21,011 nt of DNA from Gnetum montanum. Lineage: Eukaryota; Streptophyta; Gnetopsida; Gnetales; Gnetaceae. Position 1 is the stretch's first letter. Each line of letters opens with the position of its first letter. Made by a program: the position numbers and the translations under genes. Shown one piece after another: positions 1 to 9,040 of this stretch. The notes beneath the pieces are model-generated. The model saw nothing but the letters and a program-made list of their open reading frames with translations, did no database searches and had not been told where the DNA came from. The stretch covers positions 37,799 through 58,809 of the forward strand of contig MNCI01003435.1 in the NCBI GenBank assembly GCA_015680685.1. The letters run 5' to 3'.

Positions 1-256
1 GCGTTACTAGGAAAACAATAAATAACATTAAATAAACCTATTCCATGCACTGCAAGGTTTATCCACAAAGCTCGTCTTTATTGCCGTACACAACTTGCAT
101 TCAGGTACAAAGCTGCTCGAATAAAGATCCGTTCACTTGGGGACTCCTACTGCGGGCACATGGAAAAATTCTATCTCTGGAGTGATTAAACTGCCAGAGC
201 TTTGCTACTTCTAGCCTAGGGTGAGAAATGAGGGGAGTGCCGCCTCTTATTTTTAG
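1..256 (-). repeat. 3' LTR (partial) of the Athila-like element
   Basis: Positions 100-136 match 12154-12190 at 31 of 37 bases by eye, and 193-208 match 12247-12262 at 15 of 16. Further matches are 50-60 with 12098-12108 and 17-26 with 12042-12051. The offset is 12,054 on the right side and drifts to about 12,025 toward position 1 through small indels. The repeat continues beyond the left edge. Its inner end is not resolved: similarity fades between 209 and 256, and the third ORF stops at 319-321. A pyrimidine-rich stretch on the plus strand (241-254) could be the remains of the polypurine tract on the element's strand, but no clean TG boundary follows it. Confidence 0.7.
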
Positions 257-269
257 ATTTGGCGGCGGA

Positions 270-297
270 CCGCGATATCGTGTACGCGATATCGCGG
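270..297. repeat. Near-perfect 28-bp palindrome beside the 3' LTR
   Basis: The arms 270-280 (CCGCGATATCG) and 287-297 are perfect reverse complements around the 6-base centre TGTACG, which is itself almost symmetric. A related CGATATT motif follows at 304-310. The palindrome lies between the stop of the third ORF and the LTR-like sequence. The right-hand LTR has no counterpart at the expected offset. Its function is unknown; it could form a hairpin or a cruciform. Confidence 0.75.
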
Positions 298-318
298 TGC
301 ATGCGATATTGCATCTCA

Positions 319-2843
319 TCACTTGGCTAGGTTCTTGATATTTGATTGTTGATCGGTGAATTTTTCCTTGAGAACTTTGAGTTTAGCATTTGTTGTCGCA
401 AGCTTTTGCTTGGTGTTCTTATGGTGCTTGAACTTGGCCTCGTACAGCAAGTACGAGTTGGCCACCTACTTTTCAAGTTCAGACCACGATTGTTCGGCAA
501 TCAGCATTACTAGATTTGTGTATCAGAGATTGGCCAGCTCTATATATTTTGTCATCTCTTTGATTTGCAACTCCTTTATGCAGATCTCCGCTTTGTTGTA
601 GGCATCTATCCCATCAATGATAGGCTACCACACTTCTCTTTCTTGTTGAAGTTGCTGGAGGGCCTCATTTAGTTTCGTCTTAGCCACTTGGATATGTTTC
701 TCCTTCACCTCCTTTTGTAGGCCAACCTGGTCTTTGTAGTGATTCTTAACTCTTTCAAATTTGAGAGCCTCATTTTTCTAGGTGGCAATTTCAATGGCAG
801 ATTTCTGACATAAGGCATGAATTTCCTCTATAGAGATATTGCGATTCTCTACTCTAATCTCCTCAATTCCGTATTTGCTTTGGCTAGCTGCTTCTGTTGT
901 TGATGGATGAATTTTTACATCTGTTGTTTTTGTGCATCAACATTTCGTAGACAATGGTTCTTTGTAGTCAACGTGTAATTCTCTTGGCATGTTTGAACCA
1001 AGTCCTTTTGAACTGAATAGGTCTTTGCTTCAGCCACGGACTGGTTAAAGATGGATGTCACCATTCCCTCCTCAACTTGTTTTAATTGTTCCTGAAGTTG
1101 TTGAAAAGCTTCATCTCTGGTTATTGCAGGGTTGAGGAGTGTGGGGTTAGCAAAGCAGACATGCAATTCAGCAACCTCCGCGGCCAAGTGTTGGTTTTGT
1201 GCTTGAGCTGTTTCAAGTTGCCCTTTTAAGATGATGCATTTGCCCTTTGCTTCGAGCAATTTCGATTGGGTTGTAGTAATGTTATCTGAGAAATCAAAGA
1301 TGTCTAGAATTAGTTGCTTGGTCCCCACTTGTTAGTCCAACAACTCTTCATGCTAGGCTACCCTTAATCTTCCGTAGAAAGTTTTTGCGGATGTCTGCAC
1401 ATCTCTAAGTGCAAAAATGTCTAGTACAAACACCATAGGTGCATTAAGTGCATCCACGGTCCTATCAACAACCACTTCTATAGCTATCTCCTGCCCTTGG
1501 TGCTGCATCACCAATACAATTGCCCCCTTGCCCTTCTTCAAGTGCACCAAAAAGAAGGTGACATTCCCAAAGATTTCTAGGAATAAATGGTGTTGAGACA
1601 GCGACACCATCACCTCTTGGGCATTGGGATTCGATCTCACAGGCAGCTGTGTTCGTTGGGCCAAAAATATTGGTCCACCTCTTTCCATCTAACTAATAGT
1701 TTGAGCCACTTCATTAAGGTGACTCATTGTAGGTCGATACACAGATGGATCTCCGCCACTCGTTCCTACTCACTGCTCTTGCTGTTGCAAGAGTTGCTTA
1801 CAGATTTTATGCAAGCGCTCAATGGCAATGTGGGCTTTTGGTGTTGTTTTCTGAGTAGGTGGTGGAGGTGGTAGTTGTTGCTCCTCTTCTTTAGACATGG
1901 CATGTGTCTTGTCCTTCATCATTTTGGACCAAGAGGCAATGGGAGTATGCTTGATTGTGTTGTTGGCGTAGCGGACTGTCCTTGCTCTTTTGCAGAGTTT
2001 TTTGATAAGGCATGGGAAGGGTAGGGTTTTCTTTCCACGTTTGTTCTCTTTGAAACACTTTTTTATCTCTAGATAGATTAATTGTGAAAGGTTTGCTGGA
2101 AATTTCCCACTTAGAGCGATGCATGCTCAAGCGGAGAAGGCAATCACCTTACTGGGCCTCATCGTTGGATTGAGGTGATAGGCCGCTATTTTGAAGTATA
2201 CGCGCTTTGCTGGTGTGAGCGCGCCAAACTCCTTGCGGTCAACCCTGTAACACCATTGAGTCCATTCCTTTTTCCTTTCTGGATCAACTTGCGTAGAAAG
2301 TTTTGCCAACTGTGTCCCAGAATTAGGCAACCCAAGAGCCTGCACGATGGTTTCAGTCGAGTAGGACACCTGAATGTCCTTGCTTTTCACACTGGAACTT
2401 GCCCTTCTATTGTTTCAAAAGAGGTACGTCTCTCCTATGTACCACTCTCCACTGGAAGTGATGATTGGCCACATGGGAGAGGTTTGCAACTATCTTTATC
2501 TCCGCTGGAGCATGCTCTAAGAATGGCCCAAAGTTTAGTTCTTGGAAAATTGAGCGTTGGACATACAGGGCATGATTGTGTCGAGGTAGGCTTGTGTTAG
2601 TGTGACCTCAAGTCTCAGTACGGGCCCTGGTGCCTGTTCTTGCTGTGATTGTTTTGTTGTAGCCTCTTCCTTGGGAATCTATCGAACCAATTTCACTTCG
2701 GGCTCCTCCCAAAGAGGTCCTGTTGCATGGGTTTCTTTTGCCTGTTCCTTGGCTTATTCTTGCTGGCCCCTTCTAGCTCTAGGTCGTTTCTCCCTTTGTT
2801 GAGATGGTCCTCCCTCTTGTGGTCGTTTCGGTCTTAGTGCCAT
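319..2843 (-). pseudogene. Third ORF in env position: plant transposon-protein-like domain plus coiled coil (decayed)
   Basis: The start is taken at the minus ATG 2843-2841 (MALRPKRPQ), and the terminal stop is the double TGA at 321-316. The span is about 840 codons but is broken by stops and at least two frameshifts. Order of parts: a basic, Gln/Glu-rich head (2843-2600); a globular region (about 2570-2000) with phrases such as ETIVQALGLP, KRVYFKIAAYHLNP and LPFPCLIKKLC, which resemble the 'putative plant transposon protein' domain found in plant gypsy elements; a Pro-rich linker near 1880; a hydrophobic-mixed domain of unknown type (1688-1353); and a long Gln/Glu/Lys/Ala-rich coiled coil (1328-330). 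No signal peptide or membrane segment is visible, so it is not a recognisable envelope glycoprotein. Its function is unknown; a nucleic-acid-binding or particle role is only inference. Confidence 0.62.
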
Positions 2844-3265
2844 TTGTAATCACAACATGACCACGGGTTAGCAATTATTGTGTAACGTGGAACAATTGGA
2901 TACCTTATCTCATTAGGAAGGTTACACTTGGTTAAGTTGTGATTATCGTTGATTTGATCAATTTCAATCATTAGTTTATTTGTATCTTAATATTAATAAG
3001 TGATTATAGTCACATTGGAAGGTGTTGGAAGGGTCAAATTTTAAAAAATTGATGGTTTAATATCATTGTATTTATTAACCCTTTGGGGGAGTGAGAAAAA
3101 TTTTCAAAAAATTCTCATCAGAAACCTTAAGGTTTGCAGCCCCCACGATGAAGAGCTTACCTTTGGTAGTTGTAGGATTGAAGAACTCCTCTCTTGTTGT
3201 GAGCAAATGATAAAAATTTCAAAGTGTTTAGTGGTATTTATAGATTATTTGTGTTGCATTGATGG

Positions 3266-3325
3266 GGCCTAGTCGACAAGGCCTCGTTGATGGGGTTAGC
3301 TGCATCGACTAGGCCTAGTTGACGC
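3266..3325. repeat. Short 14-bp minisatellite units
   Basis: Units GGCCTAGTCGACAA (3266-3279), GGCCTCGTTGATGG (3280-3293) and GGCCTAGTTGACGC (3312-3325) are variants of one 14-bp unit. The same unit occurs near the right end of the element at 12372-12411. The third unit is carried into the 146-bp duplication and recurs at 3458-3471. Confidence 0.7.
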
Positions 3326-3581
3326 GGCTGTTGACCACTATTGACTTTGGAAACTTTGAAAATACAAGGAGTTTTTGAGGGAAATGGAGGTCAGATGGAA
3401 GCCTAGAAAGCCATGAACATGATAAAAATAGTAGAATGGGGTCAGTTGCATTGACTAGGCCTAGTTGACGCGGCTGTTGACCACTATTGACTTTGGAAAC
3501 TCTGAAAATACAAGGAGTTTTTGAGGGAAATGGAGGTCAGATGGAAGCCTAGAAGCCATGAACATGATAAAAATAGTAGAA
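3291..3581. repeat. 146-bp tandem duplication
   Basis: Copy 1 is 3291-3436 and copy 2 is 3437-3581. They differ at only a handful of sites, plus one deleted A in copy 2 (near 3551). The low divergence compared with the rest of the element points to a recent local duplication, or a recent homogenisation. Confidence 0.9.
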
Positions 3582-4738
3582 GAGGGTGTTGGAGTTCAGA
3601 AAATTCAGATAATTGAGAAAATGGTTGGAGAATGAAGTTTTATGGAATTTAAAGAAGCATAGAGTTTGATGCACAATGGGGCACATGAAAGATATGATTA
3701 CAACAATGTCTAAGGTAAAGGGCTTAACTATCCAAACTAGGAGATATGCAAGTGGGTCCTCCCCATAGCAGGCACATGCCCTTTTTGCCCTTGCATAACC
3801 TTAACTAAGGAGTTCATGGGCCCCACAGTTGATTAATGGTTATGAAAAGTTAAGGGCCAACCCAGAAGAATCTATCCAAGAATTCTAATACGTCAAACTA
3901 AGATATCGAGCATAACATGGAAACCAACAGTGAGGTGAGTTATGGGCAACATAGATGGATGATGGAGAAGGTGGGATGGAATCCCGAATTGAGGTCATAA
4001 GAAGTCCCTTGTGGAGTTTGTCTTTAAAATGACCCGAGAAGATCCATCCCAGTCCAGATCAAAACCAACCACTTTTAGTGACTTCGCATTGTCACTCCAA
4101 GATCGATCCACCCCCTCAAGACACAGGAGTGCTCCCACAAAACAACCACTGTTCCATAAAGAGCAGAAAAGAGAAGTAGGAAGTGAGAGAGGGCCTTAGT
4201 TAGAGGGGACCTTCAGACATGGGTAACATATCTTTCTAGTCCCATAACTAGTGCTTGTAGCCCGTTTATTTGTCTAAGGGGTGTGCTTTGAATTTCCATA
4301 ATGTTTTTTTTATATAGATGGGAACCACACCATGCAAAGACTTTATTTAACTTCTTGTTATTGGACGATGTGGAACGGTAAGAAGTCCATGAAAGCACTC
4401 ATGCACCTGAGCAAGTAGAAGAGTACAAAGAATATTGAGTTCCCTTTAAGTCACACTCCGTGTAAACCTTTGAATTCTTCCCAATTCCGAAAACTACCAA
4501 GGTCACAAATTTATTAAAAGTTTATTTAATGGAAGATACCTCAAATTTCCAAAACAAGGAAAACCATAGAGTTTGTGGATGGGCGGATGTCGTGGACTCA
4601 CTGCTTGTTCCATGAAAGAGATAAACCATGTTTTAGTCATTAGACATCAGAATTCAAAAATAGAAACTAGACATTAACAACCAAAACATTAAGCATAAAC
4701 CACTATTAGTAAACAACAACATTGGCATTGTATCTTGT

Positions 4739-4832
4739 GGTAATAAAGTACTTTTATTAGCAAAAATAATGAAGAGTCACACACNCGGTAATAAAGTACT
4801 TTTATTAGCAAAAATAATGAAGAGTCACATAC
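4739..4832. other. Single-N assembly join with duplicated flank
   Basis: N is at 4785. Bases 4739-4784 and 4787-4832 are the same 46 bases with one difference (at 4783/4831). This is the signature of two contigs whose ends overlap but were joined with a placeholder N. The true sequence probably has a single copy here. Confidence 0.88.
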
Positions 4833-5020
4833 AAAAATAAAGTAAAATATATAAGAAAGTATAAAATATTCAAGAAAGATAAAACATATTAATAATGTTG
4901 TAAAACAAAAATCGAGAAAATCAATAGAGTGAAAAATCGAAAAGAGGTAAAAAACCAACAAAGTGTAAAACAAAAATGTGTAAAACAAAAAAATGAAAAA
5001 TTGAGGATCCATGTGTATGG

Positions 5021-6328
5021 TTAGCATGAATGGCCATCTCCCCCATGATTGAGTTGAAAGGAGGAGATGCGGAATATAGAGCATGGTTGTCCATCTGATG
5101 AGGTAGTAGTTGCACTAGTTTGTCTTGGCTCCAGGAAAGGTTTCACTTTTTGGATGTTGACCAACTGCTTTTTGTTTGGGCTCTTAGGTTTGTAGAATAA
5201 CATGGCCCCAGAGGGAAAGGTTTTGTCAATTATATAAGGATCCTCCCACAACGTTTGGAACTTTGTTTTCTGAGTGTGTGGGGTTCCAGTAGAGAACCTT
5301 ATACCTAGGTTGAAATTTTACTTTTCGTATTCTAAGGTCATGACGTTTCTTGTTGTATACCTTGTGTATTTCATTCAAAGATAGGGTCACTGATTAGTTT
5401 TCATCTAGCACATTCAGGTTGATCAATCTTTCTCTTTGTGCTAGGCTGAGGTCGAGGTCCAAGTCACAGGTTGTTAAAAGTGTACAAAGCTCAGATTGGA
5501 TTAGAAGTGTTGGAAGTTTATCGTACCCCAGCTCATAGAGAGAGTAGCCTATAGGGAGTTTCCAAGTTGAGTAGTAGGCTTAGAGGGCGTTGTTGAGTTT
5601 TGTGCTCCAGTCTTTCCTATATTTGCGTATAGTCCTTGTTAGGATTTTTTTGATCTCCCTATTGGTGAGTTCTGCTTGACCGTTGGCTTGGGGATGATAG
5701 GGTGTTGTTAATTTATGTTCCACCCCCAAGTGTTGCATCAACTTTCGAAAGGTGGCACTTGTAAAATGGGTTCCATTGTTAGAAATCAGTGCTTGTGGCA
5801 CACCAGACCTATTTACAATGTGTTGTTGTACAAATTGAGTAGCAGTGGATGATGTACAGTCGGTGATGACTATTGCTTCTGCCATTTGGTGTAGTAGTCA
5901 ACTACTATGATGATGTATGCCTTTCCATTGGACATGGGTGTGATGGGACCCATGAAGTCTATGCCCCATATGTCAAAGGGCTCTAGTGGTTAAATCCACT
6001 ATTGAGGACCCTCCATTTGAGCAGTCATCTCACCATCTCGTTGACAGTGTTCACAGGATTGGACAAATTGATGGGCATTCTTGAAGATTGTAGGCCAATA
6101 GTATCCTGCCATTAAGATTTTTATGGCCGTGTGTCTCCCCGCATAGTGGCCTTTGCAAGGACCTTCGTGAGCATCCTAGAGAATGCACAATTGGTCCGTA
6201 TTAGGGACACACCAATGAACCAGGCCACTGGCGCATATCTTGTAAAGGTGTTCATTGATTTCTATGAAGTACTTAGTTTAATGAAGAAATTGTTGTTTCT
6301 TCCTAAAGTGTAGATCTTGTGGCATCTC
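5021..6328 (-). pseudogene. Integrase of the Athila-like element (broken)
   Basis: Integrase inserts the element's cDNA into the genome. N-terminal zinc finger: GPCKGHYAGRH, then GYYWP and CEHC (6175-6040). Catalytic core: first Asp in WGIDFMGP (about 5955), second site in ISNNGTHF (5770-5786) and Glu in ANGQAELTNREIKK (about 5690-5645). At the second catalytic position the usual Asp codon is replaced by Asn (AAC at 5780-5778), which would abolish activity. A frameshift lies near 5885 and stops occur at 5580 and elsewhere. The C-terminal part can be followed to about 5100 (DPYIIDKTFPSGAM, then VKPFLEP). It lies directly downstream of RNase H, as in all Ty3/gypsy elements. Confidence 0.85.
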
Positions 6329-6849
6329 CTAAGTGAGAAGGTAAGTGAGGATGCCATCATACCACTTTGATTTGATGAGCACTTGGTCATTTATCACTCT
6401 TGTAAAGAGGAGTTCGTCTAGAAATTGATTAGAGAATAGTCTTTCCTCTTCTTTATTATCCCATCTTAACTGAGAGAGGTGGTCAACGATCACATTCTCA
6501 GGCCCTTTTCGATCTACCATTGTGAGATCAAATTCTTGCAAGATCATGAGCCATTGTATGATATGGGGGCTTACTGTTGGCTTGTTCAATAGGAACCAGA
6601 TGGCATTGTGATCTATATGCACAAACAATTTATAGCCAAGCACATAGTGCTTGAACATTTCAAGAGCACACACTACTGCCATTAGTTCTTTCTCAGTTGT
6701 GGTGTAATTCAACTATGCACCCACAATGCTTTGGGTTGTGCAGTGGATGTAGTATGGACGTTTCTTATCATCCAACTACGTAAGCACGGCTCCCAAGGCA
6801 TAATTAGATGCATCTGTCATTATATGAAATGGTTTCGACTAGTTTGGTG
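6329..6849 (-). pseudogene. RNase H domain of the pol polyprotein (broken)
   Basis: RNase H degrades the RNA strand of the RNA-DNA hybrid during reverse transcription. Seen: MTDASNYALGAVL (first acidic residue, about 6815-6777), TTEKELMAVVCALEMF (catalytic Glu), LFVHIDHNAIWFLL (Asp) and IVDHLSQL (last acidic site). Two in-frame TAG codons lie inside the domain, after GAVLT and before LNYTTT. Both sit where relatives have Gln, so they fit CAG to TAG changes. The main open stretch is 6712-6329. It is contiguous with RT upstream. Confidence 0.87.
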
Positions 6850-7990
6850 TCTGTAGAATTGGAGTCTCTACAAGTTTTTCCTTTAGCAGTTGGAATGCAT
6901 GTTCATACTCCTTGGCCCAGATGAATGGAGCATCTTTCTTTGTAAACTTGACCAATGACTTTGTGATCTTAGAGAAATTCTCTATGAACCGCCAGTAGTA
7001 GCCAGTGTGTCTAAGGAATGATTGGATGTCTTTGACTGTCTCTGGTTGGTGTGTGATTCCTTGGATGACCCTTACCTTTTCTGGGTCTACCTCAATCCTT
7101 GCATGAGTAATTTTGTGCCTCAGTACTATGACTTCCTGGCTTTTCTACCAATTGTTTCAACACATATTTTCAGTACTTGCTCAAGGCGATCTAGGGCTTG
7201 CTCAAATGTAGCCCCATAGGTAGAGAAGTCATCCATAAAGACTTCTACCTCGCTATCAATCTGCTGTTGAAAAATACTAAGGACCAGGCATTGAAATGTT
7301 GTAAGGGCATTGCATAGACCGAATGACATCTTGCAATATGCAAAAGTCCCCTAGGGACTTGTGAATATTGTTTTTGCTTGATCTTTTGGTGCAAATTGGA
7401 TTTGGTTATAGCCACTATAGCCATCCAAAAAGCTATAATAGCAATGCCCAGATATAGTGTCCAACACTTGGTCCACAAATGACAATGGAAAATGATTTTT
7501 AAATGTTGCCATATTCAACAACGTAAAGTTGATGCAGACCGGCCACTTGCCATCTTTTTTTGACACAATTACGAGTGGGCTAACCCACTTACTATCTGCG
7601 ATGGGATAGATGAACCTTGCCTTGAGGAGTTGTTCTATTTCCTCTTTGATGATTTGCTTCAACTTGGGGTTTAACTGCCTCTACGACTGCCTTCTTGGCT
7701 TCATGGCCAGGTTGGTGTAGATACAATGTTGACATATCCTTGGATCAATTCTAGTCAGTTCAGGATATGACCAAGCAAAGGTTGTTGGCTATTTGTTGAC
7801 GACCTTCAACAGCTTGTCTTTATGTTCGAGAGCAAGATTTGCATTGATTATAACTGGTTTGCCATTTTTAAAAAATGCATACTCCATGCTGGTTGGTAGA
7901 GTTTTTTAACTCTTGGGGCTCTAGCTTGAAATTATTAGGGATTTCCAATTCTCCCCAACAAGTATCATCAACTTCAACATCAAAGAGTTG
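6850..7990 (-). pseudogene. Reverse transcriptase of the Athila-like element (broken)
   Basis: RT copies element RNA into DNA. The pre-RT linker can be read from about 7990 (SMEYAFFKNGKPVII, FAWSYPELTRIDP). RT proper has RQLNPKLKQIIKEEI, FIYPIADSKWVSPL, a first catalytic Asp in FLDGYSGYNQI (about 7445-7410), MSFGLCNALTTFQ, and FMDDFSTYG with the two catalytic Asp codons at 7233-7228. The thumb/connection region is recognisable around 7020-6980 (IQSFLRHTGYYWRFI). An in-frame TAG (7353-7351) sits where relatives have Trp, and a frameshift near 7130 separates the fingers/palm from the connection. The YPIADSKWVSP and FMDDF wording places it with Athila-type elements and not chromoviruses. Confidence 0.9.
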
Positions 7991-8094
7991 GTGATGAACT
8001 TGCTTAAGTTCATCCATGCCTTGGACATAAGCACATGCTAGGCTTTTAGAGGGTTCTATGCATAGTGTGCTGTTGTTAGAGTCAGTTGTTAGCC

Positions 8095-8960
8095 ACTAGG
8101 TGCCTTTCTGTTTTGTGGCTGTTGCGTACAGGCACCTTTGGATATTGGTTTTATATGCACATTGATTGCATGTTTTAACAAATGTACTTTTAATGGACCA
8201 AATTTTTTGCACGCAATTGCACTCGTTATCATTGTATGTGATGCATGGAACTCACTTCTTCTTGAGTCGTCCAAATTCGTTATCCTTGGAGATTTTCAAG
8301 GAGACGTCCCTGATGCCCATTTGTGCATCACCAATGTTTAACAATGCACGTCCTAGGCACCTTTGGATATCGGTTTCATGTGTACATTGATTGCATGCTT
8401 TAATGAATGTACTTTTAATGGACCAGATTTTTTGCATGCAATTGCACCCGTTATTGTTGTACGCGATGCATGGAACTCACTTCTTCTCGAGTTATCCAAA
8501 TTCGTTCTCCTTGGAGATTTCCAAGGAGAGGTCCCTGATGCCCATTTGTGCATCAACAATGTTTAACTATGCATGTCCCATAATGATGGGAAAGTCACCT
8601 TTGCAGTTTTCTACCTTGATCACTAGAAAATCGGCAGGATAGGACCACCCACGAATTGTAGTTACAATGTCTTTCACTAATCCCAAAGGGACAGTGATGG
8701 ACTGGTCTGCCAATTCCAAATAGATATTGCTCTTCTTGAGAGGTGGTAGGTTTCAGGCCTTATACATGTCATGGGAGATGAGATTGACATCGAAACTAGA
8801 ATCAAGAAGAGTCTTGCATGGCTCATGTTTAGCGATATGTAAGTAAATAAGAGGACTTACCAGGTCAGATCTCTTCGTGGGAATGTTGCCAGCCTTGATC
8901 TAATTAGAGATAGCACGAGTTAACATCATAGTGCGGATTTGAGGGGTTTTAAGGGCCCTC
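8095..8960 (-). pseudogene. Aspartic protease region, with internal duplication (broken)
   Basis: The retrotransposon protease cleaves the polyprotein. Seen: CKTLLDSSFDVNLISHDMY, with the catalytic D-S-G replaced by D-S-S (codons at 8803-8795); then VPLGLVKDIVTTI and YPADFLVI; and the flap/hydrophobic motif PIIMGHA followed by a TAG where relatives have GRPFL-type sequence. The C-terminal end is duplicated in frame (225 bp, 8131-8580). The missing Gly and several stops show it is inactive. Confidence 0.78.
8131..8580. repeat. 225-bp in-frame tandem duplication in the protease region
   Basis: Copy 1 is 8131-8355 and copy 2 is 8356-8580, with exactly 225 bp (75 codons) between equivalent bases. 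By eye about 25 of 225 positions differ, mostly transitions. The minus reading frame continues across the junction. Both copies carry the same TGA (minus strand; plus positions 8252-8254 and 8477-8479), while two further stops are found only in copy 2. Confidence 0.93.
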
Positions 8961-9040
8961 AAATTTGTTTGATGTAGAAGATGAGGGTGTTGGAGATACA
9001 AGGTGACTAGTTTTATTAGGTTGAGGGTTTTGGAGGACTG

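Larger units (their letters stand above)
2844..5020 (-). other. Gene-less spacer between integrase and third ORF
   Basis: About 2.2 kb with no supported coding region; the short ORFs here show no family features. It contains 14-bp GGCCTAGT-type units (3266-3325), a 146-bp tandem duplication (3291-3581), an assembly join (4785) and an A-rich tract on the plus strand (4800-5010) with repeated TGTAAAACAAAAA. Long non-coding stretches around the extra ORF are common in Athila-type elements. Confidence 0.6.

Noticed and set aside
319-2843. Calling the third ORF an envelope gene
   Set aside because: There is no signal peptide, transmembrane segment or cysteine pattern. Position alone is not enough.
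4011-4199. Small ORF in the post-integrase spacer
   Set aside because: It has low complexity, no recognisable motif and a length expected by chance.
8138-8642. Plus-strand open frames across the 225-bp duplication (for example 8138-8341 and 8363-8566)
   Set aside because: They are antisense shadows of the protease region, and the two resemble each other only because of the tandem duplication.
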